Shown one piece after another: positions 1 to 5,922 of a stretch of DNA of 5,922 nt (its first letter is position 1; the number at the start of each line of letters is the position of its first letter). The DNA lies in the NCBI GenBank assembly GCA_013041785.1, contig JABDRK010000237.1, forward strand, positions 1-5,922, in the 5' to 3' direction. Position numbers and translations under genes: made by a program. The notes beneath the pieces were generated by a model. The model ran no database searches. It had not been told where the DNA came from and saw only the letters and a list, made by a program, of their open reading frames with translations. The DNA is from Eudoraea sp. GTDB taxonomy: Bacteria > Bacteroidota > Bacteroidia > Flavobacteriales > Flavobacteriaceae.

Positions 1-852
1 CTGATCTCCGATACCGGGATGATTGCTAACGACATCCCTTCTATTACCACAGGCCTGAGGGGGCTGAGTTATGTGGAGGTGGAAGTTACCGGTCCCAATC
101 GGGACCTGCATTCCGGGTTATATGGAGGGGCAGTAGCCAACCCGATAAACATCCTGGCCAAAATGGTCGCTTCCCTTCATGATGAGAACAACCACATTAC
201 AATTCCTGGTTTTTACGATAAAGTAGTTGATCTAACAGCAGAAGAGCGGGCTGCCATGGCGAAGGCACCGTTCAACCTGGAGGCGTATAAGGAGGCATTG
301 GACATCGAAGAGGTTTACGGCGAGACTTCTTATTCCACCAATGAACGGAATTCCATACGTCCCACCCTGGACGTAAATGGAATTTGGGGAGGATACACCG
401 GAGAAGGTGCTAAAACAGTAATCCCGAGCAAGGCCTCTGCCAAGATATCCATGCGCCTGGTTCCCGATCAGGACTGGCACGAGATTACGGATCTTTTTAC
501 AAATCACTTCAAGAAAATTGCCCCGGCAGGCGTCCGGGTAAAAGTAACCCCCCATCATGGAGGGGAAAGCTATGTTACTCCCATTGACAGTATCGGCTAC
601 CAGGCGGCTAGCAAGGCCTATGAGACCACCTTTGGCAAAGTACCTGTTCCCAAACGCAACGGTGGCAGTATTCCCATAGTGGCTCTTTTTGAAAAAGAAC
701 TGGGGACCAAGTCTATCCTCATGGGCTTTGGACTGGACAGCAATGCCATTCATTCACCCAATGAGCATTTTGGGGTTTGGAATTTTCTCAAAGGCATAGA
801 AACCATCCCGTATTTCTATAAATACTATTCTGAAATGAGCCGAAAAGGTTAA
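1..852 (+). CDS. M20-family metallopeptidase (dipeptidase), C-terminal 283 residues, 5' truncated by window edge
   Basis: Zinc-dependent exopeptidase of the M20 family, carnosinase/CNDP-like dipeptidase branch, expected to hydrolyse dipeptides or other small peptides in the cytoplasm. The frame is open from base 1, so the start and the first metal ligands (the HxD and EE motifs) lie outside. What is present: ISDTG at residues 2-6, whose Asp matches the metal ligand of the family's 'SDN' motif; RGLSYVEVEV and then DLHSGLYGG, with His37 of the lid/dimerisation domain; PSKASAKISMRLVP with Arg152, the usual substrate-carboxylate contact region; NGGSIP near 220; and AIHSPNE with His251, the last metal ligand. 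The tail ends in a normal way about 30 residues later, so the 3' end looks intact. The Met codon at base 19 is internal to the domain and not the true start. An 81-base gap separates it from the next gene on the same strand. Substrate specificity cannot be read from the sequence; an acetylornithine deacetylase/DapE-type role is less likely because of the HSGLYGG lid motif. Confidence 0.93.
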   Translation: MISDTGMIANDIPSITTGLRGLSYVEVEVTGPNRDLHSGLYGGAVANPINILAKMVASLHDENNHITIPGFYDKVVDLTAEERAAMAKAPFNLEAYKEALDIEEVYGETSYSTNERNSIRPTLDVNGIWGGYTGEGAKTVIPSKASAKISMRLVPDQDWHEITDLFTNHFKKIAPAGVRVKVTPHHGGESYVTPIDSIGYQAASKAYETTFGKVPVPKRNGGSIPIVALFEKELGTKSILMGFGLDSNAIHSPNEHFGVWNFLKGIETIPYFYKYYSEMSRKG

Positions 853-857
853 AATCC

Positions 858-877
858 AATCTTTTAGAAAGATTTTG
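858..877 (+). terminator. weak A/T-rich hairpin after the dipeptidase gene
   Basis: AATCTTT at 858-864 and AAAGATT at 868-874 form a perfect 7-bp inverted repeat around a 3-base loop, starting six bases after the stop codon and running into a short T stretch. Only one pair is G-C, so the hairpin is thermodynamically weak and the T-run is short. It may be an inefficient terminator or chance in A/T-rich sequence; the next gene on the same strand begins at 934. Confidence 0.25.
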
Positions 878-933
878 TAACAATTCATAGGAACCGGCGT
901 TCTAATAGTCAAGAATCAAAAACGAACACTATT

Positions 934-2037
934 ATGATACGACGATTTTTCGTGCTCTGTTCCGGAGCCGATGCTACCCTTTTGGATACCTGCTCCCCAG
1001 GAGAACAAAACAAATACGCTGGAATTGGAGCCACCGTTTTCTTTACAGCGGTAATGGCTTTTATTGCCGGTGCCTATGCCCTGTACACTGTTTTTGACAA
1101 TGTGTATACCGCAATCTTTTTCGGATTGATATGGGGATTACTCATCTTCAATCTGGATCGTTTTATTGTCTCAACCATTAAAAAAAGAGATCGTTTCCGG
1201 AGTGAATTCCTACAGGCCACACCAAGGATTATCCTGGCGGTAATCATTGCCGTGGTTATCTCCAAACCCCTGGAAATGAAAATCTTCGAAAAAGAAATTA
1301 ACCAGGTTCTGCTGGAACAGAAAAATGCGCTGACCCTGGCCAATAAAGATCAAATTGCCCTGCAGTATACTCCGGTTATTGAGGGCCTCAATCAGGATAT
1401 ATCCAATCTGAAAGCTGAAATATCCGCAAAGGAAGCGGAAACCAATGCGCTATATGACACCTATATAGCCGAGGCAGAAGGCCGTGAAGGCACCTTGCTT
1501 ATTGGCAAGGGTCCGGTTTACAAAGAAAAACGGGAAAAACATGATGCCACCCTGCTGGAGCTCCGCGAATTAAAGCAGGCTAATAACGAAAAAATAGCAA
1601 ATCTTGAAGGTGAGATTGCCTCCCTTCAGCAGGAATATCAGGTAGCCGTTGTAGATTCACAACCCATAATAGACGGGTTTGATGGATTGATGGCACGCAT
1701 TAATGCCCTGGGAGCACTCCCCTGGTTTCCTTCCTTTTTTATTTTCTTGCTTTTCCTGGCTATTGAAACCTCACCCATAGTGGTAAAACTCCTGTCTCCA
1801 AAAGGTCCTTATGATCTAAAGTTGGAAGATCAGGAAAGTGCCGTGGAAACCTGGGTAATGCAAAAGGTAAAACAAAGGAGAGCCGTTCTTGCTACAGATG
1901 TTGCATTGAATGACAGAATCTATGGAGAAATCCAGGAGGAAGAAGCTGTCTATGCCTATAAAAAAGCCAAAGCCGAGGAACTGTTACGACTGCAGGCAGA
2001 TACCTTTTACGATATCCAAGTAAAGAGTCTCAGATAA
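934..2037 (+). CDS. DUF4407 domain membrane protein with long coiled coil
   Basis: A complete 367-residue protein of the DUF4407 family, common in Bacteroidota and of unknown function. Hydrophobic segments lie at about residues 30-52, 57-76, 96-111 and 262-285. The NLDRFIVST motif at 73-81, just after the second segment, and a basic stretch (KKRDRFR, 83-89) are typical of the family. Between the third and fourth segments lies about 145 residues of charged, Glu/Lys/Gln-rich helix (roughly 115-255) expected to form coiled coil, including a GKGP turn near 191-194. After the last membrane segment comes a charged, mostly helical tail (about 290-367). With four membrane segments both ends and the coiled coil would face the same side or opposite sides depending on topology, which the sequence alone does not settle. 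The start at 934 is preferred because the family begins with a short basic/aromatic N-terminus (MIRRFF) before a Cys-Ser-Gly-Ala stretch; there is no clear ribosome binding site, as usual in this phylum. Family assignment is fairly sure; function is unknown. Confidence 0.87.
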   Translation: MIRRFFVLCSGADATLLDTCSPGEQNKYAGIGATVFFTAVMAFIAGAYALYTVFDNVYTAIFFGLIWGLLIFNLDRFIVSTIKKRDRFRSEFLQATPRIILAVIIAVVISKPLEMKIFEKEINQVLLEQKNALTLANKDQIALQYTPVIEGLNQDISNLKAEISAKEAETNALYDTYIAEAEGREGTLLIGKGPVYKEKREKHDATLLELRELKQANNEKIANLEGEIASLQQEYQVAVVDSQPIIDGFDGLMARINALGALPWFPSFFIFLLFLAIETSPIVVKLLSPKGPYDLKLEDQESAVETWVMQKVKQRRAVLATDVALNDRIYGEIQEEEAVYAYKKAKAEELLRLQADTFYDIQVKSLR

Positions 2038-2068
2038 AAAAAGGCTGTCCCTGTTAAGAACAACCTTT
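2036..2068 (-). terminator. possible terminator for the minus-strand transcript (convergent intergenic region)
   Basis: AAAGG (2040-2044) pairs with CCTTT (2064-2068), a C/A mismatch follows, then TGT (2046-2048) pairs with ACA (2060-2062), closing an 11-base loop. An alternative inner stem TGTT/AACA (2052-2055 with 2059-2062) is also possible. Seven A residues at 2036-2042 become a T-run after the stem on the minus strand, which suits a terminator for the minus-strand gene(s) converging on the DUF4407 gene. On the plus strand the stem is followed by only a short T-run. The stem is imperfect, so this is a modest call. Confidence 0.3.
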
Positions 2069-2095
2069 CCATCTTCCATGAGAAAGACTTGGGAA

Positions 2096-2224
2096 CTATG
2101 CCGTTTCCAGAATTTTGAGGATAATCTCGTTTTGATTTATACTCACTTCGCAAAGTTGGTATAGATTCTGAGCATTTTCCACTTCGATAAAACCTGGGCT
2201 GGCTGGGTATCTTTTTGATTTCAT
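2096..2224 (-). CDS. possible small protein, 42 residues, unknown function
   Basis: An open frame of 42 codons starting with ATG (complement of 2222-2224) and ending in TAG. It begins MKSKRYPASPGFIEVENAQN and ends QNEIILKILETA. It lies 59 bases downstream of the stop of the receiver-glycosyltransferase gene on the same strand, so it could be the distal gene of that transcript, ahead of the possible terminator at 2036-2068. The upstream sequence is A-rich (AATTAAAAACAAAACAC before the ATG), a favourable context in Bacteroidota. Amino-acid composition is balanced, with an amphipathic helical C-terminal half and no membrane segment or signal peptide. I do not recognise a family. It could also be chance or a remnant of a decayed gene; length alone gives little support. 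Confidence 0.35.
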   Translation of the reverse strand: MKSKRYPASPGFIEVENAQNLYQLCEVSINQNEIILKILETA

Positions 2225-2283
2225 GTGTTTTGTTTTTAATTACAATTCAAATATCCTTATTGGTCTTCCAGGATCAGATCATT

Positions 2284-3531
2284 TCAAGTCAGGCGTGGTT
2301 TTCCTGTTGATGAATAGCCCATTTCCTGCGGCAAATGGTTTCCAGAAACAGAAGTGTTTTTCGTTGTCTGCTGCTGTGCAACATTTTTGCGACCCCTATA
2401 GTGCATGGCGATCTGTGCCAATTGACCCACGATCTTTACCGAGTCTTTCATGGACAACTTGGATCCATCGGCATGTATCCACCGTTTAAGGGGCTGTTCG
2501 CATATATATTGTTGAACGCTGTCCTTACCGTAGTAGTTACGCATCCGCATAAAAATTTCTACATCGAATAACCATCGGGTAATAAACTTTTCCGTGAACA
2601 TTCGCTGTGCGATTTCCCGCGTCATAACCTTGGCACCACATTGGGTATCCTTGAAATTCATACCCAGAATTGACCGGATGATAAGGTTGATGGTTTTACT
2701 GATGACGGCACGCGCCGATTCCTTGGTAATATTTGCCCCCATCCTATGGATACGGGACCCGCTGACAATTTTATATTCAGAATCGGCCAGGGTCTGTACC
2801 AATTGGTCAAAATCGCGCAAATCTGTTGAAAGGTCAGCATCCAGATACCCGATAAAGTCGAATTGAGGGTCCTGGGAAAGGTGTGCTATCCCCTGGCGAA
2901 CTGCTTCTGCCTTTCCTCCATTCTTCTTACAATTGTAAACACTAATTGCTTTTTCGTTCCCTTTCTGGAGTTTGTGAAGCACTTCCAGGGTGTTGTCAGT
3001 ACTCCCGTCATTTACAAAACAAAGGTGATATCCCAGATGTTTGTTGACAAAGTCCTTAAAATCAGTTTCCGATAAGCGATCAGCTTCATTATAACAGGGG
3101 ATAACCACACCAACGCAATATTTTTGCAACACCTGATTTTTTTCTTCGATGGCGGTGTTAGCATTATGCTTTGGTTCTCCGATTGCCTTCTGGATTCGAA
3201 GTTGAATCTCTTCAAGGCTCATGGGTTTCTTAAGATAATCCGTGATGCCCAGGTTAAAACCTTCTGCAATTACTTTGTCCTGAGTATTCCCGGACATTAC
3301 CATAATAGGCACCTGGGAAGACTTCTCGTTCCGTATATATTCAATTACCTTCAATCCGGAGGTTCCGGGCATGTTGATATCCAATAATACCAGATCGGGA
3401 TTAAATGATTCGAAGGCTCGAATTCCTTCCTGTCCTCCTGTAGCTGTCAGAACCTCATATCCAAGTTCTGAAAGTCGTTTTTCTAATGACAGCAAGATGA
3501 GTTGCTGGTCGTCAATTGCTAAAATCTTCAT
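2284..3531 (-). CDS. response-regulator receiver domain fused to family-2 glycosyltransferase (polyprenyl/dolichyl-phosphate sugar synthase type)
   Basis: A 415-residue two-domain protein. Residues 1-119 form a CheY-like receiver: acidic pair Asp7-Asp8, phospho-acceptor Asp51 in LVLLDINMPG, switch Ser80 in MVMSG, aromatic Tyr99, and conserved Lys102 in DYLKKP. All receiver catalytic residues are intact, so it should be phosphorylatable. A short linker (about 120-138) leads to a GT2 GT-A fold: VVIPCYNEADRL (142-153), nucleotide-binding FVNDGSTDN (172-180), NGGKAEAVRQG (204-214), metal-binding DAD at 231-233 within GYLDADLSTD, GSR at 258-260, DTQCGAK (295-301), catalytic-type Asp in WLFDVEIF (320-327) and a DGSKLSMKDS segment (355-364). 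The DTQCG and GSKLS signatures place it with ALG5/DPM1-like enzymes that transfer a sugar from a nucleotide donor to a polyprenyl phosphate on the cytoplasmic face of the membrane. No membrane helix is present; residues 383-415 are a polar, Gln/Thr/Ser-rich, probably disordered tail. ATG at 3529-3531 gives the canonical receiver start MKILAIDDQ. Its gene is divergent from the GT-C-like gene at 3743. The sugar and acceptor cannot be read from sequence. Confidence 0.93.
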   Translation of the reverse strand: MKILAIDDQQLILLSLEKRLSELGYEVLTATGGQEGIRAFESFNPDLVLLDINMPGTSGLKVIEYIRNEKSSQVPIMVMSGNTQDKVIAEGFNLGITDYLKKPMSLEEIQLRIQKAIGEPKHNANTAIEEKNQVLQKYCVGVVIPCYNEADRLSETDFKDFVNKHLGYHLCFVNDGSTDNTLEVLHKLQKGNEKAISVYNCKKNGGKAEAVRQGIAHLSQDPQFDFIGYLDADLSTDLRDFDQLVQTLADSEYKIVSGSRIHRMGANITKESARAVISKTINLIIRSILGMNFKDTQCGAKVMTREIAQRMFTEKFITRWLFDVEIFMRMRNYYGKDSVQQYICEQPLKRWIHADGSKLSMKDSVKIVGQLAQIAMHYRGRKNVAQQQTTKNTSVSGNHLPQEMGYSSTGKPRLT

Positions 3532-3557
3532 AGGTTAAGCTTCTTTTGGTTAATATC

Positions 3558-3578
3558 CCGGAACCTTTTTTGGACCGG
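3558..3578 (-). promoter_or_regulatory. inverted repeat in the leader of the receiver-glycosyltransferase gene
   Basis: CCGG (3558-3561) and CCGG (3575-3578) pair as the outer arms, and CC (3564-3565) with GG (3572-3573) as the inner arm, separated by a two-against-one A bulge and closing a T6 loop (A6 on the minus strand). It would sit in the 5' leader of the minus-strand mRNA if transcription starts near 3580. It could be a hairpin affecting translation or an operator half-site pair; no known regulator motif is recognised. Confidence 0.25.
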
Positions 3579-3587
3579 AATTTTGAA

Positions 3588-3595
3588 CAAATCTA
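3588..3595 (-). promoter_or_regulatory. candidate Bacteroidota -7 promoter box for the receiver-glycosyltransferase gene
   Basis: The minus strand reads TAGATTTG, an exact match to the Bacteroidota -7 consensus TAnnTTTG. It would place the transcription start near 3580 and give a leader of about 50 bases before the ATG. The expected -33 TTTG box is not clear; only a T-run (complement of the A-run at 3611-3617) lies roughly at that distance. Confidence 0.35.
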
Positions 3596-3678
3596 AGTGC
3601 GGTTTGCCTAAAAAAAGAGCTCGTCTTGTTTAGCAGGCAATTACTGTAGACGAATGGTTGTTTTCCGTAGATGGCTGA

Positions 3679-3725
3679 TTGCGAAGTATTTTTACAATAT
3701 ATCTACTTTTATACTGTTATATTTT
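3679..3725 (+). promoter_or_regulatory. candidate promoter region for the GT-C-like membrane protein gene
   Basis: This stretch is much richer in A/T than its surroundings. TACTTTTA (3704-3711) and TATATTTT (3718-3725) each match the TAnnTTTG consensus of Bacteroidota except at the last base. A TTG at 3679-3681 lies 22 bases before the first box, within the usual spacing for a -33 element. If the promoter is here, translation must begin at the GTG at 3743 and not at the in-frame ATG at 3671. Confidence 0.3.
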
Positions 3726-3742
3726 CCTACAGTACCGCCCAA

Positions 3743-5922
3743 GTGAAACGCACCAATACCATACTGATTTTGGCCCTTGTTGCCGGCCTTGTTTTTCATG
3801 GTTCCGCCTTGTTCTTTACCCTTGAATCAACCTATGATGCGCTGATCCACCTGTTTTTTGCAGATCATTACGCAGAAAATTGGTTTGATCCCTGGGATTA
3901 TCGGTGGTATACTGGTTTTACCGTAATGTCCTATCCACCTCTTGTACACCAATCAATTGCCCTGCTGAGCTTTATCGGGGGGCTTAAATTTGGAATGTAT
4001 ACCGTGGCACTTCTGGGAATAGTCCTTTTCATTACCGGGGTATACCGCTTTAGCCATTTGCTTTTAGGTAATCGCAGGATTGCCGGTTATGCGGCATTGC
4101 TGGCTGTTGCCTCCTCTACTTTTATAGAAACACTACACCTGTTTGGACAGCTTCCCAGTATTATAGGCTTGTCTGTCCTGCTCCATGCTTTACCTGAAAT
4201 CTACCTCTGGTTGAAAACCGGGAAATACAGGTATTTCTTTACCTCACTTTCCCTGATTGCAGTGACGGTTACTTCTCACCACGTCACTCCAATCTTTGGA
4301 ATGGTCTTTTTTATTTTTCCGTTGATCGGGATGGCCATAATGGACAAGGCCGGCAAACAGACCGGTGGTTTGAGAAATGTTACTTTTGGTTCCTTCCTGC
4401 TCGCTTTTAGGGCGATGTTCATGAGAATCATCGGTTTCGGAATGGGGTCCCTGCTGCTGATCGTAACCTGCATATTACCTTACTGGATAAATACCAAAAA
4501 CAACCCCATAACCCAGGTTCCTATCCCACACGGTTCCCGGGATAATTTCCTCGAGGTCACCTCTTCCGGACTGGTATTCTTCCTTATTCCCTGGGGTGTT
4601 CTCTTGTTGTTGTTACCTTATATTTTTTATCGTTTTTACAGCAAGCGTTATCTCTTCTTCGGACTCTCTATTTCGCTGTTGACCCTGCTGGGAACCGGGG
4701 GAACTACCCCGATACCGAAGGCTATTTTGGGGGAAAATGCTTTCAATATCCTAACCCTAGACCGGTTTACCCTCTGGGCTACCATCATGGCCCTGCCCCT
4801 TTTCGGGGAATTGGTGTATCGGCTTGTTGAGGGGGATCTGAAAACCTTTCTGCAAGAACGTTACGGTTCTGTGTTTCCAAAAATAATCAGTGGGTTCTTA
4901 TTGACAACCCTGGTTTTTATGGTCGTTTTTACAATGAGCCTGGGGTATTTTCGGCCAGCCCAACCTCCCAAAATCAAAATGTTACCCCTGGTGAATTTCC
5001 TTAACCAGGACCAGCATGATCAGTGGCGGTATTTAACCCTGGGCTTTGGAGACCAGATGGCCTGGCTTTCTGCCCAGACCAATGCACTCACTGTGGATGG
5101 GAATTACCATTCGGCACGCAGGCTTCCGGAACTGACCAGTCGTGCAATTGAACGCCTTGAAAATTCGAAATTTAAAGGCGTGGAGGGGATAGGTTCTCTT
5201 CAGCAGTTTTTAACCGTCCCGGAGAAGTACAACCTGAAATATATTTTTTCCAACGATAAATTTTATGACCCTATACTGTATTTCTGTGGCTGGCAACGGC
5301 TTCAGCAATTGGAAAATGGTATAATGGTTTGGGAAAAGGCAAATGTGCCTCCCCTGGCTAATATTCTACCTAAAGAGGATGTGTCTCTGCCCTTAAAGCT
5401 AATGTGGGGAATTATCCCCTTCCTTACCGTGATTATTGCTTTTTTGCTCAATATTCAGCCAATCTGGTTCCGAGCACTAAAAACCGATAAATACAAGGAA
5501 CCCATTTATGAATCTTTTGCCGAGGCTTACCAGCATTTTTCAGCCAGGCTTTCCCACACAAACCAGATATGGGCAATACTGATTTTGATGATCACCGGTT
5601 ATGGGGTTTATCATTTTTACCTGGACCAGCGTGCCCAGTATTCGCCTGAAAATGTACTTTCAGCCTATTACGATGCGCTCGATTTTAAAGAATTCGAACA
5701 GGCCCATACCTATATTGATCCCGAAAGCGGTGTTAGCCTTGCGCAATATATGCTTGAGATCTCAGTCAACGATGGCTTGTTGAGTTCTTATGCCAAATTG
5801 GATTCCCTGGGGATCCGATTGGAAAAACAAACTTCGGATAAGGCCTTTGCTGAAGTGGCCACCCAATGGATTACGCCATTGGAAAAAATCAAAAAGGTGA
5901 ATCAACATGAGGTGGTTAAACG
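3743..5922 (+). CDS. large polytopic membrane protein, GT-C glycosyltransferase-like (6-PTPS-related membrane family type) with soluble C-terminal NTF2-like tail; 3' end beyond window
   Basis: An uninterrupted frame of 726 codons that stays open to the right edge. From GTG at 3743 it begins MKRTNTILILALVAG, a normal first membrane helix. About a dozen hydrophobic segments are visible (near residues 5-27, 82-104, 112-130, 137-154, 164-198, 228-247, 276-297, 302-317, 342-360, 380-401, 551-572, 608-626). The first extracytoplasmic loop carries STYDALIH (Asp32, His36) and later YPPLVHQ (64-70), the pattern of an acidic residue after helix 1 seen in GT-C enzymes, which use lipid-phosphate sugars outside the membrane. 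GTGGTTPIP (317-325) and LDRFTLWA (339-346) resemble conserved motifs of the 6-PTPS-related membrane family. Residues about 405-545 form a soluble domain (WRYLTLGFGDQ, 428-438). After the last helix, residues from about 632 (SPENVLSAYYDALDFKEF) look like an NTF2/DUF4878-type domain. An in-frame ATG at 3671 would add 24 residues encoded by unusually A/T-rich DNA; a TAG directly precedes it. GT-C assignment is from motif pattern and topology, not alignment. Confidence 0.82.
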   Translation, partial: MKRTNTILILALVAGLVFHGSALFFTLESTYDALIHLFFADHYAENWFDPWDYRWYTGFTVMSYPPLVHQSIALLSFIGGLKFGMYTVALLGIVLFITGVYRFSHLLLGNRRIAGYAALLAVASSTFIETLHLFGQLPSIIGLSVLLHALPEIYLWLKTGKYRYFFTSLSLIAVTVTSHHVTPIFGMVFFIFPLIGMAIMDKAGKQTGGLRNVTFGSFLLAFRAMFMRIIGFGMGSLLLIVTCILPYWINTKNNPITQVPIPHGSRDNFLEVTSSGLVFFLIPWGVLLLLLPYIFYRFYSKRYLFFGLSISLLTLLGTGGTTPIPKAILGENAFNILTLDRFTLWATIMALPLFGELVYRLVEGDLKTFLQERYGSVFPKIISGFLLTTLVFMVVFTMSLGYFRPAQPPKIKMLPLVNFLNQDQHDQWRYLTLGFGDQMAWLSAQTNALTVDGNYHSARRLPELTSRAIERLENSKFKGVEGIGSLQQFLTVPEKYNLKYIFSNDKFYDPILYFCGWQRLQQLENGIMVWEKANVPPLANILPKEDVSLPLKLMWGIIPFLTVIIAFLLNIQPIWFRALKTDKYKEPIYESFAEAYQHFSARLSHTNQIWAILILMITGYGVYHFYLDQRAQYSPENVLSAYYDALDFKEFEQAHTYIDPESGVSLAQYMLEISVNDGLLSSYAKLDSLGIRLEKQTSDKAFAEVATQWITPLEKIKKVNQHEVVK

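Noticed and set aside
232..753. Open frame of 173 codons on the minus strand
   Set aside because: It lies wholly antisense to the dipeptidase gene, whose motifs are unmistakable; its protein shows no recognisable domain and arises from codon bias of the real gene.
1984..2079. A 31-codon minus-strand frame starting at an ATG at 2079 (MEDGKVVLNRDSLF...)
   Set aside because: It runs antisense into the 3' end of the DUF4407 gene and across the candidate terminator hairpin; it is too short and lacks a supporting context.
2223..2571. Overlapping plus-strand frames of 78-88 codons
   Set aside because: They are antisense to the 3' part of the receiver-glycosyltransferase gene and read as Cys/Phe-rich sequence without domains; the minus-strand protein is clearly the real one.
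4276..4473. Minus-strand frame of 65 codons
   Set aside because: Antisense to membrane-segment coding sequence of the GT-C-like gene; no own features.
5601..5783. Plus-strand frame of 60 codons
   Set aside because: It is another frame inside the GT-C-like gene, which is open throughout this interval.
3671..5922. Considered whether this stretch is a decayed or non-coding region because no complete gene closes in it
   Set aside because: Direct reading shows one uninterrupted frame from 3671 or 3743 to the last base, with no stop or frameshift; it merely runs past the window edge.
1..5922. Searched for CRISPR-type repeats, tRNA genes, transposase remnants and long direct repeats
   Set aside because: None seen; no regularly spaced repeats, cloverleaf-like sequence or terminal inverted repeats could be supported.

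Overview
The window reads as a piece of a Bacteroidota chromosome, most likely a flavobacterium. This rests on the DUF4407 family protein, the lack of clear Shine-Dalgarno sequences before the genes, A/T-rich leaders, and a -7 box of the TAnnTTTG type upstream of the response-regulator gene. No rRNA, tRNA, CRISPR array, insertion sequence or phage gene is visible. The assignment to a group is inference from gene content, not from a marker gene.

Left part (1-2037, plus strand): the 3' two-thirds of an M20-family metallodipeptidase, cut by the left edge. An 81-base gap with a weak A/T-rich hairpin follows, then a complete 367-residue DUF4407 membrane protein with a long periplasmic or cytoplasmic coiled coil. 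These two look like ordinary housekeeping or hypothetical genes.

Middle (2038-3531): a convergent intergenic stretch of about 245 bases holds a possible 42-codon minus-strand gene and an imperfect hairpin with a T-run on the minus strand. It is followed on the minus strand by a 415-residue fusion of a complete CheY-like receiver domain to a complete family-2 glycosyltransferase of the dolichyl/polyprenyl-phosphate sugar synthase type.

Right part (3532-5922): a divergent promoter region of about 210 bases, then a very long plus-strand frame that stays open to the right edge. It has at least 726 codons and no stop inside the window. It encodes a polytopic membrane protein resembling GT-C glycosyltransferases or the 6-PTPS-related membrane family, with an additional soluble NTF2-like tail.

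The most interesting unit is the divergent pair at 2284-5922. A receiver domain is fused to an enzyme expected to make lipid-phosphate-linked sugar, and it sits head to head with a membrane protein of the type expected to consume such a donor on the outer side of the inner membrane. My working model, which is inference, is a phosphorylation-gated lipid-linked sugar supply feeding a dedicated envelope glycosyltransferase.
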